From Clostridia bacterium (lineage in GTDB: Bacteria; Bacillota; Clostridia; Oscillospirales; Acutalibacteraceae): a stretch of 64,000 nucleotides of DNA. The notes beneath the pieces are model-generated. The model had not been told where the DNA came from, did not search any database, and saw only the letters and a program-made list of their open reading frames with translations. Location: contig JAFTLT010000021.1 of NCBI GenBank assembly GCA_017452785.1, positions 1-64,000 of the forward strand, written 5' to 3'. Below, in pieces: positions 44,120 through 52,346 of this stretch (within the stretch, counting starts at the first letter, position 1; each line of letters opens with the position of its first letter). Both the position numbers and the translations under genes were made by a program.

Positions 44120-47100
44120 TTATGCTTTCTTAACTGAAAGAGTAATGTCGCTGTCAGCAACTGAGATTGTTTTTGTCAGGTCTGCTTCAATTGCACCGCC
44201 GATGATGATGTCGTCAGCAAGAAGCTCAGACTTCATGTAGTCCTTATTATCCTCAAGGCAGCCGATAATGAAATCGCTGTCACTGCTTATAGCCATAACA
44301 ACTCTCTGCTCAACCTCATAGCCTGCTTCCTTACGGATAAGCTGGCACTGGCGGATGATGTCACGAAGTGCACCTTCCTTAATGAGCTCGTCAGTGAGCA
44401 CAACATCAAGAGCAATAACTGTTTCGCCCTGACATTCAGCTGAAACGATGCCTTCCTTAGTCTTTGACATCACTGAGAAAATTGAAGGATCATATGCTTC
44501 ATCAAAGCCGGCAACAAGCACTGCTTCGCCTGTCTTTGCTTTTGCTGTGTACTCTGCCATTTCAGCAGCTGAAGCGCCTTCAAGAGCCTGCTTCATTTTA
44601 TTTACGTTTTGCTTGAGAACTGCACCTGCAACCTTGAAGTTAACTGTCAGGTAGCTGTCTTCGAGCACACTCTTGTCGCTGATGTATTCGAGAGTCTTGA
44701 TGTTAAGCTCGTCGAGGATGTTCTTTTCATAAATCTTAATCTGTGCGCTCTTTGCTTCATCGCAGCAGACATAGAGCTTTGAAAGAGGCTGACGAACCTT
44801 GATCTGATGCTCGTTACGAAGTCTCATAGCAGTTGCAATGATTTCACGTGCAAAGGCTGTCTGCTCAATAATGCCGTCATCCTCGAAGCCTTCAAGCACT
44901 GTGGGCCAATCGCTGAGATGAACTGAAAGCTCACTTGAGGGCATTACACGGCGGATAAGATTCTGCCAAATGCTCTCTGTCATAAAGGGTATAACGGGAG
45001 CCATAACCTTAACACATGCTGAAAGAGCATTGTAAAGAGTCCAGTAAGCGATCATCTTGTCGCTTTCATCGCCTGTTTTCCAGAAGCGACGACGGTTTGT
45101 TCTGATATACCAGTTGGAAATATCATCAACAAAAATTTCAAATTCTTTGATAACATTATATGCCTTGTAGTCATCCATCTGAGCAGTTGCCTTCTTAATG
45201 AAGTCATTTGTTCTGATAACGAGCCACTTGTCTGTGATTGTCATAGCATTTTTGTCAGGAGTATATCCCTCGAAGTTAGGCTTGTCAATCTTTGCATAGG
45301 TCTCAAAGAAGGTGTAAATATTCCAGAAGGAAAGAAGCTTTCTTCTTGCTTCGTCACCAAGGTTAAAGCCGAAGCGAACATCGTTTGCAACGGGAGCACC
45401 TGCATAGAGGTAACGCACTGTGTCGGCACCGATTTTTTCGGCAGCCTCATCAAAACGGATCATAAAGCCGGTTTTGGAGAACTTCTGACCGTTTTCCTGA
45501 ATAACACTTGAGTGGCAGAGAACTCTTTCATAAGGAGCTCTGTCTTCAAGAACTGTGCTCATAAACAGCATTGAATAGAACCAGAGACGAACCTGCTCAC
45601 GCATTTCAACAACCCATTCAGCAGGATAGTTCTTTCTCCATTCTTCTTTATCGTCAAAATAGCCTGTGGTTGAGAAGGGAACGATACCTGCATCGAGCCA
45701 CACATCACCAACGTCAGTGATACGCTTAACATTCTTGCCGCACTTGGGACATTTGATTTCAACTTCGTCAATCCATGGTCTGTGAAGTTCGGGCAGAGCA
45801 TCAACCTTTGCGGGGTCAACAGCTAATTCCTTGAGTTCATCAATTGAGCCAATAACGTGAACATTGCCGCAATCCTCACAAACATAGAAGGGCAGAGGCA
45901 TGCCGTAATAACGCTTACGTGAAATATTCCAGTTACCCATATTGTTGAGCCAGTCAGCCATTCTCTTGCCGTTTGACTCAGGTTCCCACTTAACGCTTGC
46001 TGCGTTCTTAATAAGGCGGGGCTTGAGCTCCTGTGTGGTGATGAACCACGAGGGTACAAGACGGTAGATAAGCTCTTCCTTACATCTCCAGCATACGGGG
46101 TAGCTGTGCTCGTGAGGTTTAACAAGATAGAGCTTGTTTCTGTTTTTGAGTTCCTCAAAAACTTCGTCAGCAATTGTTTTGCTGTTTTTGCCTGAGAAGA
46201 AGCCGAAGCCCTTGAGGAAGATGCCCATATCGTCAACAGGCATAATTTCGGGAAGACCGAGTCTCTTGCCGAGCTCGTTATCTTCTGCACCGCAACCGGG
46301 AGCAATGTGCACAACGCCGGTACCTTCTTCAGCGTCAACATCTTCCCATGCAACGATTTTGTGTTCAAAGCCCTGCTGTGCTTCAAGTTCGGGGAAGCAG
46401 GTTTCAAATTTTCTGCCAACGAGCTCTTCACCCTTAAACATGCGAAGAACTTCCAGCTTATCGTCGCCAAGATATTTAATAGCATTCTTTGCAAGAATGA
46501 GAGTCTGTTCGTCACTCTTGACCTTAACCTCAACATAGTCAATTTCGGGGTTAACTGCAAGAGCTACGTTTGATGAAAGAGTCCATGGAGTAGTTGTCCA
46601 GACAATGATTTTGCTGTCAAGACCCTCAACGGGGAGCTTGAAGAAAACAGAGTTATGTGTAACTGTCTTATATGAACCTGTCATTTCATGCTCTGAAAGT
46701 GATGTGCCGCAACGGGGACACCAAGGCATGGGCTTATATTCTCTCTGAATCCAGCCGTTGTTGTCGCAGGTCTTAAGGAAGTGCCAGATGCTTGTGATGT
46801 TCTTGTCTGTGTTTGTGAAGTAGGAGTTATCCCACTGCATCCACTGACCGAGTCTCTTTGACTGCTCGGTGATAACACCTGAATACTGCTTAACTCTGTC
46901 AACACACTTTCTTGTGAACTTGTCAATGCCGTAATCTTCAATATCCTTTTTGCTTTCAAAGCCGAGGTCTCTTTCAACTCCGACCTCAACCCAGAGGCCC
47001 TGTGAGTCGAAGCCATTCTGACAGCGGCAGTCATAGCCTCTCATGGATTTGTATCTTATGAAAGTATCTTTAAGGGTACGTCCCCATGCGTGGTGGATAC

Positions 47101-47260
47101 CCATAGGATTGTTGGCGGTAATTGGGCCGTCAATGAAGCGGAAACGCTCCTTACCCTGATTTTTTTCTTTACGCTTTTCATAGCAGCTGTTATCTTCCCA
47201 GAACTTCAGGATGTCATGTTCCATGGCGATAAAACTGTTACTTTTTTCGATTTCTGCCAT
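44120..47260 (-). CDS. ileS: Isoleucyl-tRNA synthetase
   Basis: A 1046-residue class I synthetase charging tRNA-Ile. Rossmann signature region is NNPMGIHHAWGRTLKDTFIRYKS; the usual HxGH appears as G-I-H-H, a variant I recall from one branch of IleRS. The KMSKS loop reads KFSKTGFMIRFDEA. Editing domain motifs VFFKLPVEG and IVWTTTPWTLSSNVALAVNP are present, as are two cysteine pairs (CPRCG; CPKCG) and YISNWYIRTNRRRFWK-type sequence (DISNWYIRTNRRRFW) before the anticodon domain. The size fits the long IleRS2-like class. It has its own promoter and no T-box leader. Confidence 0.95.
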   Translation of the reverse strand: MAEIEKSNSFIAMEHDILKFWEDNSCYEKRKEKNQGKERFRFIDGPITANNPMGIHHAWGRTLKDTFIRYKSMRGYDCRCQNGFDSQGLWVEVGVERDLGFESKKDIEDYGIDKFTRKCVDRVKQYSGVITEQSKRLGQWMQWDNSYFTNTDKNITSIWHFLKTCDNNGWIQREYKPMPWCPRCGTSLSEHEMTGSYKTVTHNSVFFKLPVEGLDSKIIVWTTTPWTLSSNVALAVNPEIDYVEVKVKSDEQTLILAKNAIKYLGDDKLEVLRMFKGEELVGRKFETCFPELEAQQGFEHKIVAWEDVDAEEGTGVVHIAPGCGAEDNELGKRLGLPEIMPVDDMGIFLKGFGFFSGKNSKTIADEVFEELKNRNKLYLVKPHEHSYPVCWRCKEELIYRLVPSWFITTQELKPRLIKNAASVKWEPESNGKRMADWLNNMGNWNISRKRYYGMPLPFYVCEDCGNVHVIGSIDELKELAVDPAKVDALPELHRPWIDEVEIKCPKCGKNVKRITDVGDVWLDAGIVPFSTTGYFDDKEEWRKNYPAEWVVEMREQVRLWFYSMLFMSTVLEDRAPYERVLCHSSVIQENGQKFSKTGFMIRFDEAAEKIGADTVRYLYAGAPVANDVRFGFNLGDEARRKLLSFWNIYTFFETYAKIDKPNFEGYTPDKNAMTITDKWLVIRTNDFIKKATAQMDDYKAYNVIKEFEIFVDDISNWYIRTNRRRFWKTGDESDKMIAYWTLYNALSACVKVMAPVIPFMTESIWQNLIRRVMPSSELSVHLSDWPTVLEGFEDDGIIEQTAFAREIIATAMRLRNEHQIKVRQPLSKLYVCCDEAKSAQIKIYEKNILDELNIKTLEYISDKSVLEDSYLTVNFKVAGAVLKQNVNKMKQALEGASAAEMAEYTAKAKTGEAVLVAGFDEAYDPSIFSVMSKTKEGIVSAECQGETVIALDVVLTDELIKEGALRDIIRQCQLIRKEAGYEVEQRVVMAISSDSDFIIGCLEDNKDYMKSELLADDIIIGGAIEADLTKTISVADSDITLSVKKA

Positions 47261-47324
47261 CGGTGATTCCTCCGTGATTTTCAGATTAAGTGAGAGACTA
47301 CTCCCACTTTACATATACCTAATA

Positions 47325-47353
47325 AGTATACAATAATATTGTTTTTATTGCAA
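47325..47353 (-). promoter_or_regulatory. Promoter of ileS
   Basis: Minus strand TTGCAA (47353-47348), a 17-base spacer, TATACT (47330-47325). Confidence 0.65.
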
Positions 47354-47532
47354 GAGCTTTTTCTTTATTTGTTGGGTACTTTTCTCATATTTTTACAGTT
47401 TTTTTAATAGGATTTACTTTGGAGTACCGCAAAATATTTGCCCTGTGTATAAATTTTCGGTTAACATTGCGGACTCTTTATTGACAGAACATAGAATGAG
47501 TGTATTATTAAAGAAGAAGGGAGGCTCAGGCA

Positions 47533-47634
47533 ATGAGAAGAATATCCAGAATAACAGCAATCATAATTTCAGCTGTTTTGTTTTTCGGCAGTGTATTTGC
47601 TGCGGCGGGCACCGACTCGGTAGTATTTATGTGA
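47533..47634 (+). CDS. Very short ORF with signal-peptide-like sequence (33 aa)
   Basis: It reads MRRISRITAIIISAVLFFGS, then VFAAAGTDSVVFM and stop. A strong GGGAGGCTCAG sequence lies before the ATG. The first 24 residues are a textbook signal peptide with a cleavage site after VFA or FAA, leaving only about ten residues. It may be a secreted peptide, or the stub of an exported protein truncated by a stop codon. No downstream frame clearly continues it. Confidence 0.4.
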   Translation: MRRISRITAIIISAVLFFGSVFAAAGTDSVVFM

Positions 47635-47704
47635 TAAAATAAAATTAATATATATGCAACATCTCTGCTGTAATTTTAATCTAATATGGCAGAGGTGATT
47701 TTTT

Positions 47705-48061
47705 ATGAGAAAGATAATTTCAATTGTTTTAGCTGTAATTTTAACATTTTCTCTTGCCGGCTGTGGAATAAGCAGCGGCAAAGCCGATGTTTCTGTTAAA
47801 CAGGGTGAAATGCTGCTGACAGGCAAGGTGACAAAAGTCAGCGGAAATCTTCTGACTCTTGAAACCGATAAAAGCAATATCAGCGATAAATTCTACATAG
47901 GCTACACTGACGAAATAGTTGTTGTGCAGGAGGATGCCTATGTGGTGGATTACACCGCTGATGTCTTTAAAGGAAAAACAATAAGCGTTATTTGCAGTGA
48001 GCTCGTGGAGGAAACATACCCTGCAGGGCTGACACAAGTGAGAATGATAATAATAAAATGA
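47705..48061 (+). CDS. Small lipoprotein
   Basis: A 118-residue lipoprotein: signal peptide with lipobox SLAGC at residues 16-20 for acylation at the cysteine, then a small beta domain (GEMLLTGKVTKVSGNLLTLETDKSNISDKFYIGYTDEIVV). The fold resembles OB-like DUF3221-type lipoproteins but I do not assign a family. GCAGAGGTGATT precedes the ATG. Function unknown. Confidence 0.75.
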   Translation: MRKIISIVLAVILTFSLAGCGISSGKADVSVKQGEMLLTGKVTKVSGNLLTLETDKSNISDKFYIGYTDEIVVVQEDAYVVDYTADVFKGKTISVICSELVEETYPAGLTQVRMIIIK

Positions 48062-48106
48062 ATAAAAATATATAAAAAATAGTTATAATGCTATCTTGGA
48101 AATATA

Positions 48107-48165
48107 AAACCGTGTAAATGTGTCATTATTATGAAGACGTATTAAACGGTTTTTGTTTTATTTTT
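48107..48165 (+). terminator. Possible terminator after the lipoprotein gene
   Basis: AAACCGT (48107-48113) and ACGGTTT close a long imperfect stem followed by TTGTTTTATTTTT. The long loop lowers confidence. Confidence 0.4.
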
Positions 48166-48202
48166 GATGTAAAAAAGCAAAGCCGCAAGGAGGAAAACAA
48201 CA

Positions 48203-49951
48203 ATGAAAAAGAAAGCTATTGCATTACTCTTATCAATTGTAATGCTTTTCTCAGCAACCGCACTGCCTGCATCGGCAATTGACTTCGAGTCAGCAAGTGA
48301 GCCCGTAACCAAGGTGCTCGGCAAAGCTCTCGGTGCTGTGTTCACAGGATTTGTTTCAGTGCTAAATGCCTTTATGGGTGAAAATGACAAGTTCGTTGAA
48401 GCAGACGAATATGTTTATGACAATTTCTATGAGGGTACCGGTGAGTTTATATCTCAGGCTAAGCCCGGTGCAACATGGTCACTCGGTCAGGCTCAGGCAA
48501 GCCTTGTTCCCGAAGATTGGCAGGATGAAAAGTACGACCTTTACCTCGGTGGTTTTATCAGTGAGCAGAACTTCTTCACCAACGATGTCCGTGAAATTCT
48601 CGATGACATGAAGGTTCGTGTTATTGCTATGGATGACGGTTCAGGCAGAGGTACATCAGTATTTGCAACAATCGACTCAATCGGTATTGCTAACGGTGAT
48701 GCAAGAATTATCAGAGCAATGCTCAGCGATTACGCAAAGGAAAACAACATCAATTCAATCAATATTTTCTCCACACATACCCATTCAGGCATTGACACTC
48801 AGGGTCTGTGGACAGAAATCTTCCGTAAGTGGCCTAAAAACATTATGGCTGCTTTCACACGCATTGGTGAAACCGAGCAGGGAACTGACCCCGAATATAT
48901 GGACTTCCTTTATAATACTGTAACGGCTGCTATTAAAAATGCCGTTGACAATATGGAAGCAGGTATGATGACCTATGCTAAAAAGGATATCGGAGCTGAA
49001 TATTTCAACAATAAAAACAGACCTTCAGCAGACGGCCTTGACACAGAGCTCAGAAAGCTTACATTCTATCCTTCAAATAAATCTTCACGCCCCACAATAA
49101 TTCTCAATATGTCTTCACACCCTGATGTTGTTGGTCTTGCAACAGCTAGCGACCCGGTTAAGGGTCACGGTGTATCAGGTGACTATATCTATTATATCGG
49201 TGAAACACTCAACGGCGCAGGTTATGACTTCATGTTCTTTAACGGTGCAATTGCAGGCATCTATATCGGCAGCGTTGATGTTGACGCTCCCAGACGAGTT
49301 GACACAGCTGACAACTACGGCACAGAGATAGGCAAAATGGTTCTCGGCATGACAATGAGTGAAGAAGAAATCAAGGCTAACGAATACCTTATGAGCCTTA
49401 ATTTCACCGAGGAGCAGACAGCAGGTCACAACTATACTCCTTGGTACGAGGGTTGGGTACCTGCAAAGGAAGAAACTGTAGAGCCTATTCTCAACCTTAA
49501 GCTCAAGACAGTTGAAGTGCCTGTGACAAACCCTGTCATCAAGGCTGCAGGTAAGCTCGGTGTTGTTAACTACACTATCAAATGTTCAGGTCTTATCAAG
49601 AGAGACTATATCGTTACAACAGAAATCGGCTATATGGAAATCGGCAAGAGCATGCAGATTGCTTTTGTACCCGGCGAATTTTGTGCTGACCTCTGGAACG
49701 GCGGCAGCTCACTTACAGCTGAAGGCAGTATCCATGAGACTGCTTTTGAAGGCAAGACAATCACTGAAATTTTCGGTGAAGATACTGTTGTTTTCGGTCT
49801 TGCAAATGATGCAGTCGGTTACATTGTTCCTGATAACGACTATTGCATGTGCCTTGCATTCGGTCACTATCACGAAACACTTTCACTTGGTGAAAAGACA
49901 GCTTCAACTCTTATGAGTGCATATGAGGCTTTAGCTGAAGAAATTAAATAA
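48203..49951 (+). CDS. Exported neutral ceramidase-like hydrolase
   Basis: A 582-residue exported protein. Signal peptide 1-25 (MKKKAIALLLSIVMLFSATALPASA), then an amphipathic stretch (SEPVTKVLGKALGAVFTGFVSVLNAFMG). The core shows the metal-binding pattern of the neutral/alkaline ceramidase family: YDLYLGGFIS, VRVIAMDDGSGRG, NIFSTHTHSGIDTQG (His ligands), and later NMSSHPDVVG. In known relatives a zinc enzyme cleaves the amide of ceramide; in a gut bacterium it could release fatty acids from sphingolipids or another N-acyl lipid. AAGGAGGAAAA precedes the ATG. Substrate is inference. Confidence 0.78.
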   Translation: MKKKAIALLLSIVMLFSATALPASAIDFESASEPVTKVLGKALGAVFTGFVSVLNAFMGENDKFVEADEYVYDNFYEGTGEFISQAKPGATWSLGQAQASLVPEDWQDEKYDLYLGGFISEQNFFTNDVREILDDMKVRVIAMDDGSGRGTSVFATIDSIGIANGDARIIRAMLSDYAKENNINSINIFSTHTHSGIDTQGLWTEIFRKWPKNIMAAFTRIGETEQGTDPEYMDFLYNTVTAAIKNAVDNMEAGMMTYAKKDIGAEYFNNKNRPSADGLDTELRKLTFYPSNKSSRPTIILNMSSHPDVVGLATASDPVKGHGVSGDYIYYIGETLNGAGYDFMFFNGAIAGIYIGSVDVDAPRRVDTADNYGTEIGKMVLGMTMSEEEIKANEYLMSLNFTEEQTAGHNYTPWYEGWVPAKEETVEPILNLKLKTVEVPVTNPVIKAAGKLGVVNYTIKCSGLIKRDYIVTTEIGYMEIGKSMQIAFVPGEFCADLWNGGSSLTAEGSIHETAFEGKTITEIFGEDTVVFGLANDAVGYIVPDNDYCMCLAFGHYHETLSLGEKTASTLMSAYEALAEEIK

Positions 49952-49952
49952 T

Positions 49953-50205
49953 CACAACCACCGGTTCAACCGGTGGTTTGCTCTGCCACTAGAAGTGGCT
50001 ATTACTGGCTTAACCCCTAAAAGGGGCACTGAATCATATCATAGCATTACATGCCCCACCACCCGTGAACGGGTCAAAAGGCTTTTTCATTTAATTGACT
50101 AATATTTTTTTAGATTGCTCTAACTTATTTCGGCTTGCATCAAGCTCGCCGATTTTATTGTAGCACAACTCTTTCGTTGCCCCCAGTAGAACTGGGGGTT
50201 AATTT
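49953..50205 (-). mobile_element. Decayed IS200/IS605-like element (non-autonomous)
   Basis: About 250 bases of phased hairpins with no transposase: AACCACCGG/CCGGTGGTT (49956-49978), GCCACT/AGTGGC (49985-49999), CCCCT/AGGGG (50014-50026), ACCCGT/ACGGGT (50061-50074), GCTTG/CAAGC (near 50140) and CCCCCAGT/ACTGGGGG (50180-50198). On the minus strand a short open frame ends ...LDASRNKLEQSKKILVN at 50091, followed by a second short frame beginning MKKPFDPFTGGGA. Hairpin ends without long inverted terminal repeats suggest an IS605-type relic; a structured RNA is the alternative. Confidence 0.45.
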
Positions 50206-50228
50206 CCACACCTAAAGGCACCAAAACG

Positions 50229-50264
50229 AAAAAGGGAACCGCCGGGTGCGGTTCCCTTTTTTAT
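50229..50264. terminator. Strong bidirectional terminator
   Basis: AAAAAGGGAACCGC pairs with GCGGTTCCCTTTTTT around a short GC loop; poly-A and poly-T flanks allow use on both strands. Confidence 0.8.
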
Positions 50265-50286
50265 GCAGTTACTGCCGGAAACAGCA

Positions 50287-50374
50287 GGCGGCTCCACCGC
50301 CGAAGCTCACGCTTCGGCGCAGCGACACCCGTCGCTTCAAAATCCCTCCAAAGGGGATTTTGAGTGGAGCCGCC
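50287..50374. repeat. Three-arm palindromic element
   Basis: The outer stem GGCGGCTCCAC (50287-50297) pairs perfectly with GTGGAGCCGCC (50364-50374). Inside are three perfect hairpins: GCCGAAGC/GCTTCGGC (50299-50318), AGCGAC/GTCGCT (50321-50336) and AAAATCCC/GGGATTTT (50339-50361). It looks like a mobile MITE- or REP-like unit upstream of the SDR gene. Confidence 0.7.
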
Positions 50375-50495
50375 GAACCTGCCTTTTCATCTGGGTCGAT
50401 TAAAGAAACGGCAGAAAAATCCTTACAATGTGTTGCAAATTCCACGCAAAACCATTATAATCAAAAATATAACTGAATCTAAGGAGAATAAAATT

Positions 50496-51266
50496 ATGAA
50501 TTACCAACTTGATTTTACAGACAAAAACGTGCTTATCACAGGTGCTGCAAGCGGCATTGGTCTTGAAAGTGCCAAGGCTTTTCTTTCCTGCGGTGCCAAG
50601 GTTTATATGGCAGACTATAACAGTGCTGCTCTTGCTGAGCAGGCAAATGAGCTCACCTCTTTGTACCCGGGTAAAATAGTACCGATAACAGCCGATATAA
50701 CCGGCGAAGAAGGCATAATGAAAATGATAGCTGCCGTTAAGGAAAACGGCGGCAGATTGGATATTCTTGTTAACAATGCAGGCATGGCACATTCAGCCTA
50801 CAGCATTAACGAAAAGCCTGAGGATTGGAATAAGGTTATTACCCTTAATCTCACAAGCCATTTCTTTGTCAGTCAGGCAATTGCAAATACATTTATGATT
50901 CCTCAGAAAAGCGGCAGAATTATCAATATGTGTTCACTCGGCGGCATAATGGGCATTCCCGGCGCTGCGGCTTACAGTGCCAGCAAGGGTGCAGTTAAGC
51001 AGATGACAAAGTCACTTGCCTGCGAATGGGCACGCTTCGGCATCACAGTTAACAGTGTTTGCCCCGGCTTTGTTGAAACACCCCTTATTAAAGATAACCT
51101 TGCCAATGAAAAATGGGTGGGTTATATGACTATGCGCACACCAATGCGCCGTCTTGCAAAGCCCGATGATGTTGCAGGCTCCGTTCTTTTCCTTGCAAGT
51201 GAAATGGCACATTATATCACAGGCACTGAAATTGTTGTTGACGGCGGATTTTCTTGTGGTTCGTGA
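50496..51266 (+). CDS. Short-chain dehydrogenase/reductase
   Basis: A 256-residue classical SDR: cofactor motif VLITGAASGIGLESAKAF at residues 10-27, NNAG near 89, catalytic serine in NMCSLGGIMG, YSASKGAVKQ (Tyr-x-x-x-Lys) near 157, and VCPGFVETPL; the C-terminus ends ITGTEIVVDGGFSCGS. An NAD(P)-dependent oxidoreductase of unknown substrate, resembling FabG and sugar/polyol dehydrogenases. ATG at 50496 follows CTAAGGAGAA; an upstream in-frame extension through the palindromic element is rejected. It sits alone between repeat elements. Confidence 0.92.
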   Translation: MNYQLDFTDKNVLITGAASGIGLESAKAFLSCGAKVYMADYNSAALAEQANELTSLYPGKIVPITADITGEEGIMKMIAAVKENGGRLDILVNNAGMAHSAYSINEKPEDWNKVITLNLTSHFFVSQAIANTFMIPQKSGRIINMCSLGGIMGIPGAAAYSASKGAVKQMTKSLACEWARFGITVNSVCPGFVETPLIKDNLANEKWVGYMTMRTPMRRLAKPDDVAGSVLFLASEMAHYITGTEIVVDGGFSCGS

Positions 51267-51281
51267 GAACCTCTCCGTCGG

Positions 51282-51308
51282 GCAATGTCGTTAAGTTAAC
51301 GACATTGC
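51282..51308. repeat. Perfect 13-bp palindrome after the SDR gene
   Basis: GCAATGTCGTTAA, one base, and its exact complement. The right half recurs at 51452-51469 as TTAAGTTAATGACATTGC, so the two copies bracket the hairpin array. Confidence 0.7.
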
Positions 51309-51309
51309 A

Positions 51310-51401
51310 GTGATATATCTGCTTCGCAGATGTGATATTCGCCTACGGTGAGTGATATTTTGCCTGTGGCAAAGTGATATATTTGCCCTTTTAGGGCAAA
51401 T
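51310..51401 (+). repeat. Array of four small hairpins with constant linker GTGATAT
   Basis: Linker GTGATAT at 51310, 51332, 51352 and 51374. Stems: ATCTGC-TTC-GCAGAT (51317-51331), TCGCC-TAC-GGTGA (51339-51351, one wobble), TTTGCC-TGT-GGCAAA (51359-51373), ATTTGCCC-TTTTA-GGGCAAAT (51381-51401). Each stem is different but self-complementary. Reverse-complementing the linker gives ATATCAC, close to ACTTCAC of the array at 9555-9659. Confidence 0.85.
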
Positions 51402-51481
51402 GTTGTGGGTCTGCGACGCTATTATAACAGTTTTTTAGTTAAGTCATTTCCTTAAGTTAATGACATTGCCTTCATGGGATA

Positions 51482-51629
51482 CGAGTTGACGAAGCAGTAA
51501 GTTAGCTTCTGATTTATTAAATTTATATTATATCTTACTGTCATAATTTCGCAGTCTTGCCTTTGCATTCTCGTCGCCCCTGAAAGGGGAGATGTCGCAG
51601 CGGAGCCTGCGTAGCTGTGACAGAGGGGT
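51482..51629 (+). repeat. Direct repeat U1 (left of DUF559 gene)
   Basis: A 148-bp unit. Its last 94 bases (51536-51629) match 52249-52342 with a single mismatch; the first part also matches the right copy but less well. The 3' end, TGACAGAGGGGT, is one arm of the inverted repeat around the gene. Confidence 0.85.
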
Positions 51630-52101
51630 CCGGAAAGGAAACCTATATGGAAGATGAAAAAGATTACAGTTATACGGGTTATAACAATATATTAAAAGAA
51701 AAAGCCAGAAGCCTAAGAAAAAACATGACACCTCAGGAGCGGCGACTTTGGTTTTGCTTTTTGAAAAGCTATCCTGTTAAAATTGTTAGTCAACGCCCAA
51801 TTGGTATATACATAGCGGATTTCTACTGTTCAAAAGCTAAATTAGTCATTGAACTTGACGGCAGTCAGCATTACACCGATGATGGTGTGGATTACGATGA
51901 AAACCGTACCTATGTTATTAAACAATTTGGCGTAGAGGTTATACGGTTTTCTAATTATGATATAGACACAAATTTTGAGGGTGTATGTCTTGAAATAGAC
52001 AGAGTAATCAGTGAGAGAATAGGTCAGCCAAGGCATTTAGTGTGACCCCTCTGTCAGAAACCGCAAGGGTTTCTGACATCTCCCCTTTCAGGGGCGACGA
52101 G
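51570..52101 (+). mobile_element. Candidate DUF559-carrying mobile cassette with inverted ends
   Basis: The left arm 51570-51596 is the exact reverse complement of 52075-52101 (27 bp), and the inner 12-mer TGACAGAGGGGT (51618-51629) is the reverse complement of 52045-52056. Between outer and inner parts each arm has a different small hairpin. The DUF559 gene fills the interior, and the right inner arm begins at the last base of its stop codon. The cassette lies between direct repeats U1 and U3. Mobility is inferred. Confidence 0.55.
51647..52045 (+). CDS. DUF559 (restriction-endonuclease-like fold) protein
   Basis: A 132-residue protein. ARSLRKNMTPQERRLWFCFL is the DUF559 opening; IADFYCSKAKLVIELDGSQHY carries the PD-(D/E)xK-type core (Asp, then Glu-Leu-Asp-Gly), followed by DENRTYVIKQFGVEVIRFSNYDI. 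The family is related to very short patch repair-type nucleases, but cellular roles are not established. ATG at 51647 with GGAAAGGA upstream. Flanked by inverted and direct repeats, suggesting that the protein and the repeats form one mobile unit, comparable in logic to RAYT proteins with REP sequences; this is a hypothesis. Confidence 0.88.
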   Translation: MEDEKDYSYTGYNNILKEKARSLRKNMTPQERRLWFCFLKSYPVKIVSQRPIGIYIADFYCSKAKLVIELDGSQHYTDDGVDYDENRTYVIKQFGVEVIRFSNYDIDTNFEGVCLEIDRVISERIGQPRHLV

Positions 52102-52193
52102 CTGACGAAACGGAAAGTTTGCTTCTGATTTTATTATATCTTGCTGTCACAACTTTTCAGTCTTGCCTCAGCGTTATAGTCGCCACTTAAAGT
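52102..52193 (+). repeat. Degenerate repeat unit U2
   Basis: A diverged copy of the first half of U1/U3 (GCTGACGAAACGGAAAGTTTGCTTCTGATT-type start through a CAGTCTTGCCT match), standing directly between the right inverted arm and U3. Confidence 0.6.
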
Positions 52194-52342
52194 CGAGCTG
52201 ACGAAGCAGAAAGTTAACTTCTGATTTATAAATCTTGATATTATATCCTACTGTCATAATTTCGCAGTCTTGCCTCTGCATTCTCGTCGCCCCTGAAAGG
52301 GGAGATGTCGCAGCGGAGCCTGCGTAGCTGTGACAGAGGGGT
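52194..52342 (+). repeat. Direct repeat U3 (right of DUF559 gene)
   Basis: Second full copy of the U1 unit; 52249-52342 differs from 51536-51629 at one base of 94. Confidence 0.85.
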
Positions 52343-52346
52343 AAAA

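Noticed and set aside
47261-47440. T-box leader before ileS (and likewise before proS at 43958-44110)
   Set aside because: No AGGGTGGNACCGCG-type antiterminator motif on the minus strand in either region.
50364-50495. N-terminal extension of the SDR protein from an upstream in-frame ATG
   Set aside because: It would translate part of the three-arm palindrome; the ATG at 50496 has a good ribosome binding site and the family start.
51310-51401. CRISPR-like interpretation of the GTGATAT array
   Set aside because: The constant part is only 7 nt, the variable parts are palindromes of 13-21 nt, and no cas genes are near.
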